NCBI GenBank assembly: GCA_911728435.2
Contig: OU452207.1
Location: 15,277,682-15,341,681 of the forward strand
DNA: 64,000 bases
Reading direction: 5' to 3'
Source: Apoderus coryli
Lineage: Eukaryota > Arthropoda > Insecta > Coleoptera > Attelabidae
Shown here: positions 11,103-21,080 of the stretch, in pieces
How the letters are laid out: every line of letters starts with the position of its first letter
How positions within the stretch are numbered: position 1 is the first letter of the stretch
The notes under the pieces: model-generated
Seen by the model: the letters and a program-made list of their open reading frames with translations, nothing else
Told to the model about the DNA's origin: nothing
Databases searched by the model: none
Program-made: the position numbers and the translations under genes

Positions 11103-11270
11103 TTGTTGTAGAGGAGGATTCACTTGACAGCTCGACCCTCTCTTAGTATTAGTTTTTGTTAGATTAGGTAATGTTAGAAAAAATTTTCAGCTTAGCTGAG
11201 TTACTCGCTACAGAGTGTTCTGGGTCGTCTCTATACTCATTTATTATTTTAGTATCGTTAGGTGATTTCC

Positions 11271-11620
11271 CTCACGATGGATTACCCCCCAATTGAGCAT
11301 GTTTGCGTCTGCGGAAAGAATTTCACATCGTCAGAAAGAGTCAAGGCGACAACACTATCGACGTAGACGTCTGCAGGAGTCAACGAAGAAATTGAGAGGT
11401 CTGACAATCGGAGATCTCGTGCCTGGTCGGCGATGGAAAATCTAAATCTTGCTCAGGCTGAGGAAAAATATGAGGGTACGGATATTAATAAACATCTAGC
11501 CAAGCTCTTTTCAGACCGGACTTTAGACATGATTAAAAGTCACCGACGGATGGAGCTACAAATCTCTACGAGACCGGATTCGCTGCGAGATAGAGGAGGC
11601 CGGCTCGAATCCGTATGACT
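11271..11620 (+). pseudogene. R2-clade-like N-terminal zinc finger and Myb region
   Basis: A start at 11278 gives MDYPPIEHVCVCGKNFTSSE, a C-x-C ... finger like the N-terminal zinc fingers of R2-type proteins. After a frameshift the frame from about 11405 reads RRSRAWSAMENLNLAQAEE and then INKHLAKLFSDRTLDMIKSH. This resembles the W...E...la..E...in..La..f.gRTld.Ik..R Myb-like DNA-binding segment that precedes R2-clade reverse transcriptases. The frame ends at 11618 and no reverse transcriptase follows. An alternative reading as an LTR element Gag is possible but fits less well. Confidence 0.45.
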
Positions 11621-12107
11621 CCGAGCCCGTGCCTGGAACTTCCAACTCCGCAGCCTTCGCTTCGTGGCCTCCTTGGTTTGGAGGTGGGTGACGACGACGT
11701 CATTTAATTTGTCCCCGAAGCTCTACCCGAGTTAACGGGGGACAATCATTGTGGAAGGTCTTCTTTGGCCGCTGAATTAGCTCAATTTAGCACGAGTAAA
11801 AGCGCCATTGTCATGACTCCCTCTGTTAATAGTGACAGTGGCGCTAGCGAGTCGTATTCTCCCGCCAAAGATCCTGGAGATCGCGAACCCCCTATCCGCC
11901 CTCGCCCTTAAACGTACTGTCTTCTTTAGCTCCTCCCTCTCCAGATTCTCCGGATTCCCCCAACAATAACGGGGATAATATAGCTGTAGATGATGTTGGT
12001 GCTTCTCTACATTAACTCAATTATCGACCAGCATGTTATTCCACAGGATGTTCTGCGCATGGCGCATTCTATAATTAGCGAACAGTTAAGCTCGGCCGAT
12101 AAGAGGC
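11621..12107. other. Degraded 3' part of the insertion
   Basis: Proline- and serine-rich coding-like sequence (PIRPRP, SPDSPNNNGDN in shifting frames) suggests the linker after the Myb-like region, but stops break it. No further domain can be read before the 23-bp direct repeat. Confidence 0.35.
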
Positions 12108-12308
12108 GTTAATATTCTGAGATATTATATCAGAATATTAACAATTTCCGAGCGACCTGAACAACTCCTTCTTTGGAATGGTCGCTGAATACTTCCACTC
12201 GTTCGTAAACGATTTGCCAATCTTATAGACATTTTTCCTATAGGATGGCCTTTGCAGATATCTAAGCGCATAAATCCTTGCAAATCATCAATAATAATAA
12301 TTCCACAG

Positions 12309-12529
12309 ACAAATTTGACAAAAAAATTAATTATATTTGACATTGACAGTAACTGCGTTGCCATAACACCATGAGTCTTTTTTTATCACAGCTCACCATT
12401 AATTTTATAAAAATGTATTGAATGGTAAATTTAGGCAAAAATATATACAGTCATTTACATGGACATGAAAAAGATAGACTTCCGGTTTTCACTGTTATCT
12501 TTATTATTACATGCTCTTTCCATCTAGTG
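12309..12529 (-). repeat. Right arm, inner piece, of the long inverted repeat
   Basis: This is the reverse complement of about 9428-9620. Its outer 54 bases (12476-12529) are duplicated almost exactly at 13601-13655, so the right arm was split in two with a short duplication at the break. Confidence 0.7.
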
Positions 12530-12786
12530 TGTTGTTTAGGGTTTTTTTGAATTTTAGATTTTTTTTGTTAATGTTTAAAAAAAAAAGATATCAAGTGTAC
12601 AAACCTGTAAGTTTATAGTCTAAAATCTATGTATATTAAAATTAGTTAAAACTGAAAAAAAAATCCTTATCCTTTGCCTGAAGTCTGAGTTACAGTTAGT
12701 TATCAGAAAACGTATTTGAAAGAATAGTTTTTCGGCAATTGTTGAGCCGTGGATAGAGGAGAAGTAATCAAATTATTTCTATTTGA

Positions 12787-13560
12787 TTAGTTCTTGGTTC
12801 TAAAATGATCCTTCTCTAGAATCAGGATCTGATCGTAAGGTTGACCATCTACTAATGCCTGGTACAGACATGTTCCGTTGAATTGACAGAGTTGTGTCTG
12901 CATTGAGGGTTGTTGTGGTAGAAGTTCTTCGACTGATGAATGAATATAATCCATGTTGAAAGGTGGAGTATTTGGAAAAGCATGTGTATGCACGTAATTT
13001 GCGTTTCCTGCAGCGTTAGAAGCTTTTGGGTATGTTGTCCTGATTAGTGATTGTGAAGTTTCACTAACGGTTATTGATGCTAAGCATGTAGAGTATTTGA
13101 AATATCTATAATAAGTAGTCATTACCTGAATTATGTTAGCAAACCATTTTAGGTTTGTCATTAACATCATGGACGCTACAGATGTTTTGAACTGCTTGGA
13201 TGACTGGAAGTCCTAAGGATTTTCCATGTGTAAAGAGCTTTAAGTCAAGTTCTTTGTCAGTTCCAGCAGTGTAAACCATTCCTGGTTGCAGTAGGAAGTC
13301 TCTATTTGTTTGATTCCATGCTCCGTGATTGAAAGCAATTCCATTAATTAGCTTGTCTGCCGTGTTATCAAAAGTTCCTCTGACTGTATAGTCTGGAATT
13401 TGATCAGCGTTGACAGCATTGATTATCGTATTAGTTAGACCGACCAAAAAGGGTATGTTAGGTAAACCAGGTTCGTGGATAGTGACGAGTAAACTTCTGT
13501 AAGAAGCTCTTCTTCTTTGGGGTAATTATTCCTGCAGACTGTTCTGCTCTAAGGACTTGA
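12787..13560 (-). pseudogene. Possible virus-derived capsid-like gene (endogenous densovirus-like)
   Basis: Two adjoining minus-strand frames (13136-13447 and 12787-13170) have ordinary protein composition, unlike the A+T-rich surroundings, and continue each other across one frameshift near 13150. The first contains an RDFLLQPGMVYTAGT segment followed by a LGLPV segment, which loosely recalls parvovirus/densovirus capsid proteins. The second ends in a natural stop at 12787. A short basic stretch at 13500-13560 may belong to the N-terminal side. I cannot confirm the family by eye, and a non-viral origin is possible. The block sits between two copies of a 54-bp direct repeat. Confidence 0.35.
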
Positions 13561-13597
13561 ATGTAGAAAAATACACTAAAGTATATTTTGGATATTA

Positions 13598-13715
13598 GTG
13601 GACTTCCGGTTTTCACTGTTTTCGTTATTATTACATGCTCTTTCCATCTAGTGTATACTAATAGTACCATTTCCATTTGATTTTTTCTAAGAGAATTGAC
13701 AAAATCAGAAACATT
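13598..13715 (-). repeat. Right arm, outer piece, of the long inverted repeat
   Basis: It is the reverse complement of 9350-9480, including CAGAAACATTGTTGTATAG at its outer end. Its inner 54 bases duplicate 12476-12529. Confidence 0.7.
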
Positions 13716-13719
13716 GTTG

Positions 13720-15060
13720 TATAGCTCCATCTAGCGTTCTTTCTTATCTGTATCTCATATTATTTTGTTTTGTCACTTTTCATAATAGTCAAGTTTTCAA
13801 AAATTATGTTTTTAAATTTTCTCCATTTTCAAAATAATGTGATATATTTAAAACATAAAACATATTATGGTTTTGAGAAATTGATATATTACATTAACTT
13901 TTACTTCCGCTGGCTGAATATATTAAAAATCATTGACGCCTCCAAGTTCTGCTGCTAATTAGAACAGCAGAACAAATAAAATCACATCAAGGAGAATAGG
14001 TACTAAATAATAAATTACAAATGGTGATATTTTTGAAAAAAAAAACTGCTTCATAATTATGTGTCGACCCACAGCATGTGGTCAAGAATTCGCCATTTAT
14101 CCGTAGAGCCGCGTCTGCGGGCCCATTTTTAAAAAAAATGTAATATTTTTTTTTTTTCAAAATGTATTTTTTGGCATTTTACATCTGTGAACGAAGTTCT
14201 AAACCGCATTTTTCTAGCATTTTGCAAAAGTGATCTAATCGGTATTGTGAAATAGATATTTGTTGCAAAATTTATATTGTCCTGTTAATTGAAGTTTTGT
14301 TATTATTGTTGTATGGCGTTTTACGTGTTTGGATTTCGAATCGTCTTAAAATAATCTATAAACAATTTTAAATGAAACAACGGTATATATTTAAAGTCAA
14401 GGTATGTACGTGTAATATTTTCTTCTAAAATGACTTTTTTTTCTTTCTTGGGTTTTAAGGTTCTTCTAAGCAAAATTTTTTTCCTTTTGAAATATGTTTA
14501 TTTCAATGTCAAATTACGTACTACGTTTCGGCTTATTCGCCTTCCTCAGGTACATCTCGTTTCTTACCAACATCGCATGATTCTGTGGAATATACCACTG
14601 TTAGTGTTTAGTGTTTAGAATCTAAACGGTAACATTTCGTCAAGATTTTCCTTATACAGGTAGCTGCCAAACTGATGAACTCTGACCCACTTAACATTAT
14701 CCTTAAATTTAAACGTTTCATTTAATCCATTCTTTTTATTGCAAAAATGCAACTTGGGAGGTGGTTGATCAAAGTCTAAGAAATAATTTTCCATATTAAC
14801 ACATATAGAATTTCTCATCGATGTATTGACTCTAAGAGAGAGATATCACATTTCATTCATAAATCATAGTTTGTTTGGGCGCAGACAATAACAAACAACT
14901 ATATGGGAGGAAGGGAGAAAAAACATCGGACTTTCTTGTCACTCCGGATGTTTTTTCCACCGTTGCGGCAACGTCGCTGTTTTGATTTTGACAAGATGCT
15001 GCATGGAAATATTAATACCAGTGGCGTATCCCATACTAATGCTTTTACATTTATTTATTT
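13720..15060. other. A+T-rich DNA with a Penelope-like 3' signature
   Basis: No gene can be supported. Near 14520-14550 the sequence ACGTTTCGGCTTATTCGCC followed by TTCCTCAGG resembles the non-coding signature near Penelope-like and related insect element ends. No coding part accompanies it. The small open frames around it are A+T-driven. Confidence 0.35.
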
Positions 15061-15067
15061 TATATAA

Positions 15068-15332
15068 AAAAAAAGTTATATTTCAACTTTCTAGAAGTGC
15101 AAATAGCTTCTGTACAAGAGAATCTAGATAGATTTCATTTTTGTTATGTATTTCGGAGGACCGAAATTTTGTGGAAATTGTTATATTTCAACGTTACAAG
15201 TAGGTGTTTAAGTTAAAAACTACGCATTGTGTGTCCTCAATACATAACAAAATTAAAATCTATCTAGATTCTTGTTGAATGTACAGAAGCCTATTTTCAG
15301 TCCTAGAGAATTAAAATATAACTTTTTTTGTC
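15068..15332. repeat. Hairpin MITE-like repeat
   Basis: The arms pair over about 90 bp: AAAAAAAGTTATATTT with GAATCTAGATAGATTT and TTTTGTTATGTATT on the left, and the same blocks in reverse on the right ending AAATATAACTTTTTTT. The loop holds about 85 bp. There is no coding capacity. The structure suits a foldback MITE. Confidence 0.65.
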
Positions 15333-15384
15333 ATCTTCTCTTGTAGACTTCATTTCGATGATAAATTTAATGGTAGAGACACAT

Positions 15385-15515
15385 AAGAAAAAATAAAATG
15401 TAAGAATTCGAACCAATCAGAATGAATGAATGAAACAAATGTCGTACTTCATTCTGATTGGTTAGAATTCTTAAGTCTTATTCCTTAAATTTTAATTGTT
15501 CTTATGTGTCTTTAG
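15385..15515. repeat. Second hairpin repeat next to the first
   Basis: The left arm GAGACACATAAGAAAAAAT..AACCAATCAGAATGAA and the right arm CATTCTGATTGGTTAGAATTC..TTCTTATGTGTCTTT pair as imperfect inverted repeats around a short loop near 15425-15450. It lies only about 50 bp from the preceding hairpin, so the two may form one larger foldback unit. Confidence 0.6.
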
Positions 15516-15699
15516 CAGCAGCTACGTGTATTTTTGGATTACAATACGTAACAATCCAAATTAGTAAAATAATCAATGTTAAGATCAAACGTTTTTATTA
15601 CTTAAATTACAGCACATAATTATGTAATCTATTTAAAATTAAGAAAATAATTAAATAATATAGTTAGCATTAAGAAAAAAAAAATAGAATAGCTAGCTC

Positions 15700-15960
15700 A
15701 GAGCTTTGTCTGTAGCAACATATCCTAACCTTTCACTTTACTGAAGTTTTACGTGTCGCTCGCTAAAGTCAGAGTTACTTTTAAAGTAGTCGTTACTTTA
15801 AGTAACGGTTATTTTGAAGTTGTAGTTAGTTTAAGGGGTAACAACTAGTTACTCCTGAAGTAGACGTTATACTTTATAAGTAACTAGTAACTCTGCAAAT
15901 GTACAAGTTCCTTTTGAAATGTATTCAAGTTACAGTTACTTTCTCATTCTGAGCATGTCA
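15700..15960. repeat. Internally repetitive AGTAAC/GTTACT block
   Basis: The block is built from many copies of AAGTAAC, GTTACTTT and AGTTACT in both orientations (for example GTCGTTACTTTAAGTAACGG). This style is seen in non-autonomous hAT-type repeats of many animals. Ends and target duplication could not be set. Confidence 0.4.
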
Positions 15961-16735
15961 GAGCAACGTTGATAAACTGAACGCATCTATTATGGAGATC
16001 CTAACTGTTAATATTTTGAAAATGGTAAAACGCATTGGCAATAACAGGACTACCTAACCAGATTAAGAAATCTGTGTTGGCATAATAATAATTGGCCAGT
16101 ATTGGGTATAAAGCATATACATTGGCAAGTCAAAAAATATAACCGACTACTTGACATTTACATAGGTAATTAAACAAAAATAAATCTAAACAATACAAGT
16201 GTATAAATAAAATACAAAAAGATGTATAATATAAAAGACAAGAAATACACATAATTACAATATAGAGTAATAAGACAAACGCATACACTGGTTGAAATAC
16301 TTATCGCAGATCGCAGCCTACAGAGCAAGTCATGACACGTTAGAGCAAGCCACAACATACTCCTGTAACGTGTATAAACACTACGTATAATTCTGACAGT
16401 TTGTCGTTCCTTTTTCAAACAAAATAGAAGTGAGGTGAGAAGCGGGTGGTTATGTCAAGTCAGTTCAGCTGAGCTGAGGTGTAGAAGAAAAACGTATAAT
16501 TTAAAACAGCCTTACTCATTTTTTTTGGAGAGACTTCACTAACTGTTGAGTCACAGCTGAAAAAAAAAGAAGAAATAAATGAGCTGGATTTGTACTACAT
16601 AAAGAAGTAGTTAATCAGATATTCAAATATCTTGTTTCCTCTAAGACTACTTTACAATTACGCCGAGGGCGTTATTTTTTAATTAATGTGCCGTGACAGC
16701 GACGGACTTTTTACGACAATCCCCGATTGTATTTA
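15961..16735. other. No gene seen
   Basis: A+T-rich DNA. Open frames such as the one near 16170-16418 on the minus strand are composed largely of Y, F, I and L from A+T bias and resemble no family. Confidence 0.5.
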
Positions 16736-16945
16736 TTGACAGCTATGTAGAACTCGAACATTTGGTCCTAAGTAAAGGACCAGGAACAATTTTTCTATTT
16801 AAGAAAATTTTATATATTTTACTGATCGATGATCGAAAACCTTGTACAGATTAATGTTTAGAAGACATAGACTGTGATTTTTTCTTAGAAAGGAAAAATG
16901 GTATTGATCCTTTACCAAGTAATGGTCGAGTTCTTCTGCTGTCAA
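16736..16945. repeat. Short inverted-repeat MITE-like element
   Basis: The ends pair as inverted repeats: left TTGACAGCTATGTAGAACTC and right GAGTTCTTCTGCTGTCAA. The match extends inward through GGTCCTAAGTAAAGGACC and its diverged partner to about 50 bp per arm. The size of roughly 210 bp and lack of coding fit a MITE. Confidence 0.6.
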
Positions 16946-17499
16946 CTATTAAATTTTACCGGTAACTTCTTAAACCATAATCATTATTTTTGTTTGTTTG
17001 TTTCGCTAACCTGTTGCGGGTAATTTTGCAAATATATAGAAAATTTGGGAGATTTATCTTGTTTCTAATGATACTATCACGGTACATCTTGTAAAAAAAT
17101 GCAGGTGATTTCTTCCACATCCTTGACCCATATCATCCGATGATATAAGGTATGCCATTCACACAGTCCATATTACGAATGCAATTTGTAAAACTCATTC
17201 TTCTTGTGGGCTTCAAAACTGAAAATCACGATCCAAAGAAAATTCTCCTGAACGATATACCGTCCAGCTTTTTGAAAGCTTTATTTCTTCTTCACAAAAT
17301 ATTTTCTTTTAATCACAGAGTGACTGTGAATTCTCCTCGCAAAATACTCAAAACTTATTTCTATCTTTAATTGTAACTCAAATCGTTCATCGCAATACGT
17401 ATATGAATAAAACAATAGTATTTTTTTAAAGCATATAGGTATCTCGAAATCCAACACATAAGTACAAATTCAAAATTCTCATTACATACTTGTTGCAAA

Positions 17500-18141
17500 C
17501 AAAAAAATTATGACATGGTAATGGGGCTGCCTCTGGTTTCAATGCTTTTAAACCACTTGATTTTGTAATAATATGATTCGGCGCAAAATGATCTGAACAA
17601 ATATGAAAACTTAGGAAGCCTTTTACCATCATTCCATCCAAGGACAGAGAACCAAGTTTTCCGTCTTACATCATTTGGAAACCTAAAAATTATAGTATAC
17701 TTAAGTATACTGTCAACAAAACAAGCAAGTTGCAACATAATTATTAATTAATGTACCTAATTATTCATTGAAATTAAAAGCTTTAAACAGTATAATATGA
17801 CTATAATGTAAGTTTGCTCAGAATATTTAGGTATTCTGGTATTGTAATTCACATAAGAGAATTTAAAAATTATAATTAAGCAGGTAAGTACGTATCTACC
17901 TATTATATTATTCCTAACTATTGGGGAACATGGTGTTTGGCCAGATAATGCTAGTATTAATTAATTACATACATATCTTTGTATTTGGAAAGGAAAATTT
18001 TTATTTACATTAATTTGCAACAAATATGCAACCTCGACGGCACTGCTCTATATTTACAAACAGAATAATGGCTTACCTGTGAAAACTTTTGTCCGGATTT
18101 CTGATATCTAATAATTTACATAGATGACACTGATGAACCAT
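17500..18141 (-). pseudogene. THAP-domain gene remnant, two exons
   Basis: THAP domains are zinc-coordinating DNA-binding modules (C-x2-4-C ... C-x2-H) found in P-element transposases and host proteins. Exon 1, 18141 down to 18077, starts at an ATG and encodes MVHQCHLCKLLDIRNPDKSF with the first two cysteines, ending at a GTAAGC donor. Exon 2 starts at 17682 after a TTTTTAG acceptor and continues with RFPNDVRRKTWFSVLGWND. After a one-base frame change it reads ICSDHFAPNHI, the C-x2-H half. The intron is about 390 bases. The frameshift in exon 2 disables the protein, and no transposase core is visible downstream. Confidence 0.7.
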
Positions 18142-18452
18142 TTGAAAACTTAATATAGTCTTATAAATTCACACAAAACACAAATTCACACTTTTTAGTC
18201 TTATAATTTTGATAAATATAGGAAATCAAACATAAACAACACACAAGATAATGTATCCTCGATCCCGACAACACCGTTCCTTCATTTACTATAAAAAAAC
18301 AAAACATATTACGTTCCTTACGCTGATTGGTCAAATCACCCCGCCTGATTTTACGACGATGCCGTATAACGATCATCTTTATCTTTTCAAAAACTTTAAT
18401 AAATAATTTAGTTCCTTCTTTTAATATTTTCATCATTAAAATCCTCACGTGT

Positions 18453-18725
18453 TGTTGTTGTTTGTTTGTTTGGCCTCTACCTTTTTAGGTAATACAGCCA
18501 TCTTTGTAATTCTTGGACCTACAGTTTAGCGTGGAATCCGAACCACGGTCCTCGACCGCCAGATGCCAACACCCACGACTATATAGTCAATAACTACTTG
18601 GCATAGGCAAATCTACCGACTCGACCGGGAGCGCCGTCCACCCATCCAACCACCATCCACGCGACTAGATACTGCGATATCATAATCACGTCGATGCGCG
18701 CTTGAACATGTGGGCATCTTTCGGC
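18453..18725 (-). mobile_element. tRNA-related SINE with perfect target duplication
   Basis: A 273-bp unit is flanked by identical 14-bp sequences AAATCCTCACGTGT at 18439-18452 and 18726-18739. On the minus strand it contains an A-box-like GGTCGAGTCGGTAGA near 18610-18630, a B-box-like GGTTCGGATTCC near 18525-18540, and a simple tail made of CAAA and CAA repeats at its 3' end. This is the layout of a Pol III-transcribed SINE copied by target-primed reverse transcription. The gap between A and B boxes is longer than in a tRNA. A 5' extension of about 100 bases precedes the A box. Confidence 0.8.
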
Positions 18726-18739
18726 AAATCCTCACGTGT

Positions 18740-19245
18740 AATGTGAAATATATGAATTCAGTGACAGAAGTATATTTTATAAGCATTAAATTTAAAATAA
18801 TTATGTAATGTGAGTAAACAACTGTATTAAAAATATAACAACAGACAAGCTGACAACATGTGATGATACCCTCCACTCCTAAAAGTATTACAGTCGCCCA
18901 GACTTATAGAGTATATGCTATTTTTTTTAATGTATGGGGCATTTTATATAGTAAATAGTTATATCTCTTTAGTTAATACATCAATGGAATTTCTAGTACT
19001 TTCAACCTTAATAATATCGCGATACTGTTCTGCAACGAAGATATTATCATGCTTCCTAAGTTTCTTTTCTTTTCTGTCAAAATTTCTATCCGAATCCAAA
19101 TAGCTGTGACCTACTTCTGGAAACTTATGGTGAATAATTTTGAAAGTTCCATTTAAAATTAGAATCTGGTAAACGCAGATCAGCGTGATATTTTTATTTT
19201 GTCCGGCAAAGGAATCCGAGCAAATAATGAGGTGATCAATTTGAT
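18740..19245. other. No gene seen
   Basis: A+T-rich sequence without recognisable coding or repeat structure. Confidence 0.5.
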
Positions 19246-19249
19246 AGTC

Positions 19250-20740
19250 ATATTAAAGCAGCTGACAAAATCTAAATAAACAACTCGCTACTTCCAGACT
19301 TCCTCTATTTGCTATATCCTCTGTCCAATTAAAAAATAATGGTTTTGGTCCTTTAGAGGTTGGATGGATTCCAAAATTGTAGATCCACATCTGGCGTAAA
19401 TAGAATGCTTTACTAGTTGATAACTTTGGAAGCGGCATGGTCTGCTGTAAGTCCATGGTAATAAAACAAATACTTTTCTCATTTGCTGGTTTTTCTCTGT
19501 CACGCTTTTGCGCATCAAATGCAGCATTATAACTTTCGGTGTGAATTTCTGACCAGATTCACAAACGCTGCATGCATCACTTCGCGGCTGCCCAAACGAT
19601 AAATTAAACTTATTTGAAAATATATTCACATATGACGAAAGCTTAATTTTAAAGGATTCTTCAAGATTATTTTCTTCACAGTCCTGAATATACATCTTAT
19701 ACATTTGAGTCATATTAAGAAGTGGCGACAAATAGTTTTTGTGACAATTTTTATTCCGTAGATAATGTGACTCATCTGCGGGAAACTTTTGTATGTGCTT
19801 TGTGATATAAGCTATAACTTCACTGATCTTGTGAGGCCGATTTCCATGTCGACCTCTCTTATCAGGTGATGGTGCGTTTTGTCCCTTCTTTAACATACTC
19901 TGTATTTTTTTTCAATGTTTTTCCTGCTAAACTGATACAGGGAACACATCGCATCTTGGCATATAATTTCTGTTTTTTATTAAAAGCAACTAAATACTTA
20001 AAAGTAAATTTCTTTTGGTGTTTTGCACTAGCTCTATGTCTCTTAACAGGTTGAATATTAATACTATTAAGCAACAAGGAATTTTTGCTGTTTATGTCTA
20101 GAGAATAATACTTTTTTAGAATATGTTTTATATCTTCTTCATTGAATTTATCTGAACAATGCAGTTACATTTTTCTTTACACAGCATTCCTAACTATATT
20201 CTTTTTTCTGGCATGACTTTTCCTGCTTGTGAAATGTATTCTTCACCCTTCTGTCTAGCAATAGCAGACTTGCTTTTCTTCCAAGTATCTGGATTTCTGG
20301 AATGGGCTCTCGGTATTTTTTATTTTGGCTCAAATATATTTCTTTTTACCTTCTGTTTGTCCTTCTAAAACTTGGTCATCAGCCGATTCTTCCCAAACAT
20401 CACTGTCAGCTGTTACGTGAGCTATAATTTTATTTTCGGGAGTATTTTTTTCTCTCTACAGTAGAGTTCTGATAAATTAGGTTAATCTTATCATGAATAT
20501 TGGATAGTGGTTCATGATCTGAGTCTTCGCTAGATTTGTCTCCATTAGGTATGTATTCACTTCCTGATGCTACATCTTCATCACTGTAATCATTTTGAAA
20601 CAGTTGATCTGAAATTGCATTAAAGAAATTAGCGTGTTCAAGAACAGTAAATCATTTAATACTTTTTACCTGATTTAATATAGTTCTCACTACTTGAAGT
20701 TTCAGCATCTATAACCTCTTTGCTGGTACTAGATAGAGTT
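19250..20740 (-). pseudogene. DDE-transposase-like gene of an unnamed insect family, copy A
   Basis: Reading down the minus strand: an acidic N-terminus (SGSEYIPNGD, SSEDSDHEPLSN), then AIARQKGEEYISQAGK with a KCN-type cysteine block near 20160-20300. Next come SPDKRGRHGNRPHKISEVIA (from 19870), SHYLRNKNCHKNYLSP, FNLSFGQPRSDACSVC, and the probable first acidic residue in MDLQQTMPLPKL (19456). A W.E..a.RGS.E motif follows at the end. A 61-nt intron (20609-20669) has GT and AG borders. Several frameshifts occur and the second acidic motif is missing. The architecture recalls a repetitive arthropod protein family; I do not know an accepted name. Confidence 0.6.
20609..20669 (-). other. 61-nt intron in DDE-like gene copy A
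   Basis: On the minus strand ATCAG/gtaaaaag opens the intron and ...gcaatttcag/ATCAACTG closes it. The flanking exons join in a frame that continues the acidic N-terminal region. The intron shows that the locus comes from a spliced eukaryotic transposase gene and not from a processed copy. Confidence 0.65.
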
Positions 20741-20744
20741 TGAT

Positions 20745-21080
20745 TATCGTAGTGTACAAAAACTTTTGTATCGTTTATTCGTGTATTTTTTTATTCATTA
20801 TGAATGTTATAAATGCTAAACACGAAGAATATGGAAATATGTCAAATGAAGCTAAAGCGGCATATCAAAAAGATGACACCAAAGCAAAGTGTATAATAGT
20901 GCAGTGTATTTCCGACAAATTTGTAGAATATATAAAAGATGCAAAGACATCTGAACCAATGCTGAGATCTTTAAGAAATGTATTTTAACGTAAAAGTACA
21001 TTTTCTAAGATATTTATTATGAAGTTGTTGAAATTAATAGGCATAACGGATGACCTACAAGATCATTTTATTAAAGTAGC
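20745..21080 (+). pseudogene. Copia Gag, first part
   Basis: DDTKAKCIIVQCISDKFVEY and IKDAKTSEPMLRSLRNVF match the UBN2-type Gag capsid domain of insect Copia elements. A stop at 20986 is followed in another frame by LLKLIGITDDLQDHFIK, where the next insertion begins. The N-terminal hydrophobic residues of the open frame are not part of Gag. Confidence 0.65.

Larger units (their letters stand above)
9750..12107 (+). mobile_element. Chimeric LTR-like / R2-like insertion between 23-bp direct repeats
   Basis: Identical 23-bp sequences sit at 9727-9749 and 12108-12130 (beginning GTTAATATTCTGAGATA), bracketing 2358 bp. Removing the insert would restore a 10-bp palindromic arm pair (AATATTCTGA / TCAGAATATT). 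The insert contains an LTR-like sequence, a primer-binding-like TGGCGCCCGAGGAA and then a broken open frame resembling the N-terminus of an R2-clade protein. A 23-bp duplication is too long for retroviral integrase and suits target-primed reverse transcription, or a recombination product. Confidence 0.55.

Noticed and set aside
18161..18448. 95-codon minus-strand frame near the THAP exon
   Set aside because: It lies upstream of the THAP start and ends at the SINE target site. Composition is basic and hydrophobic without a domain, and no splice logic links it to the exons.
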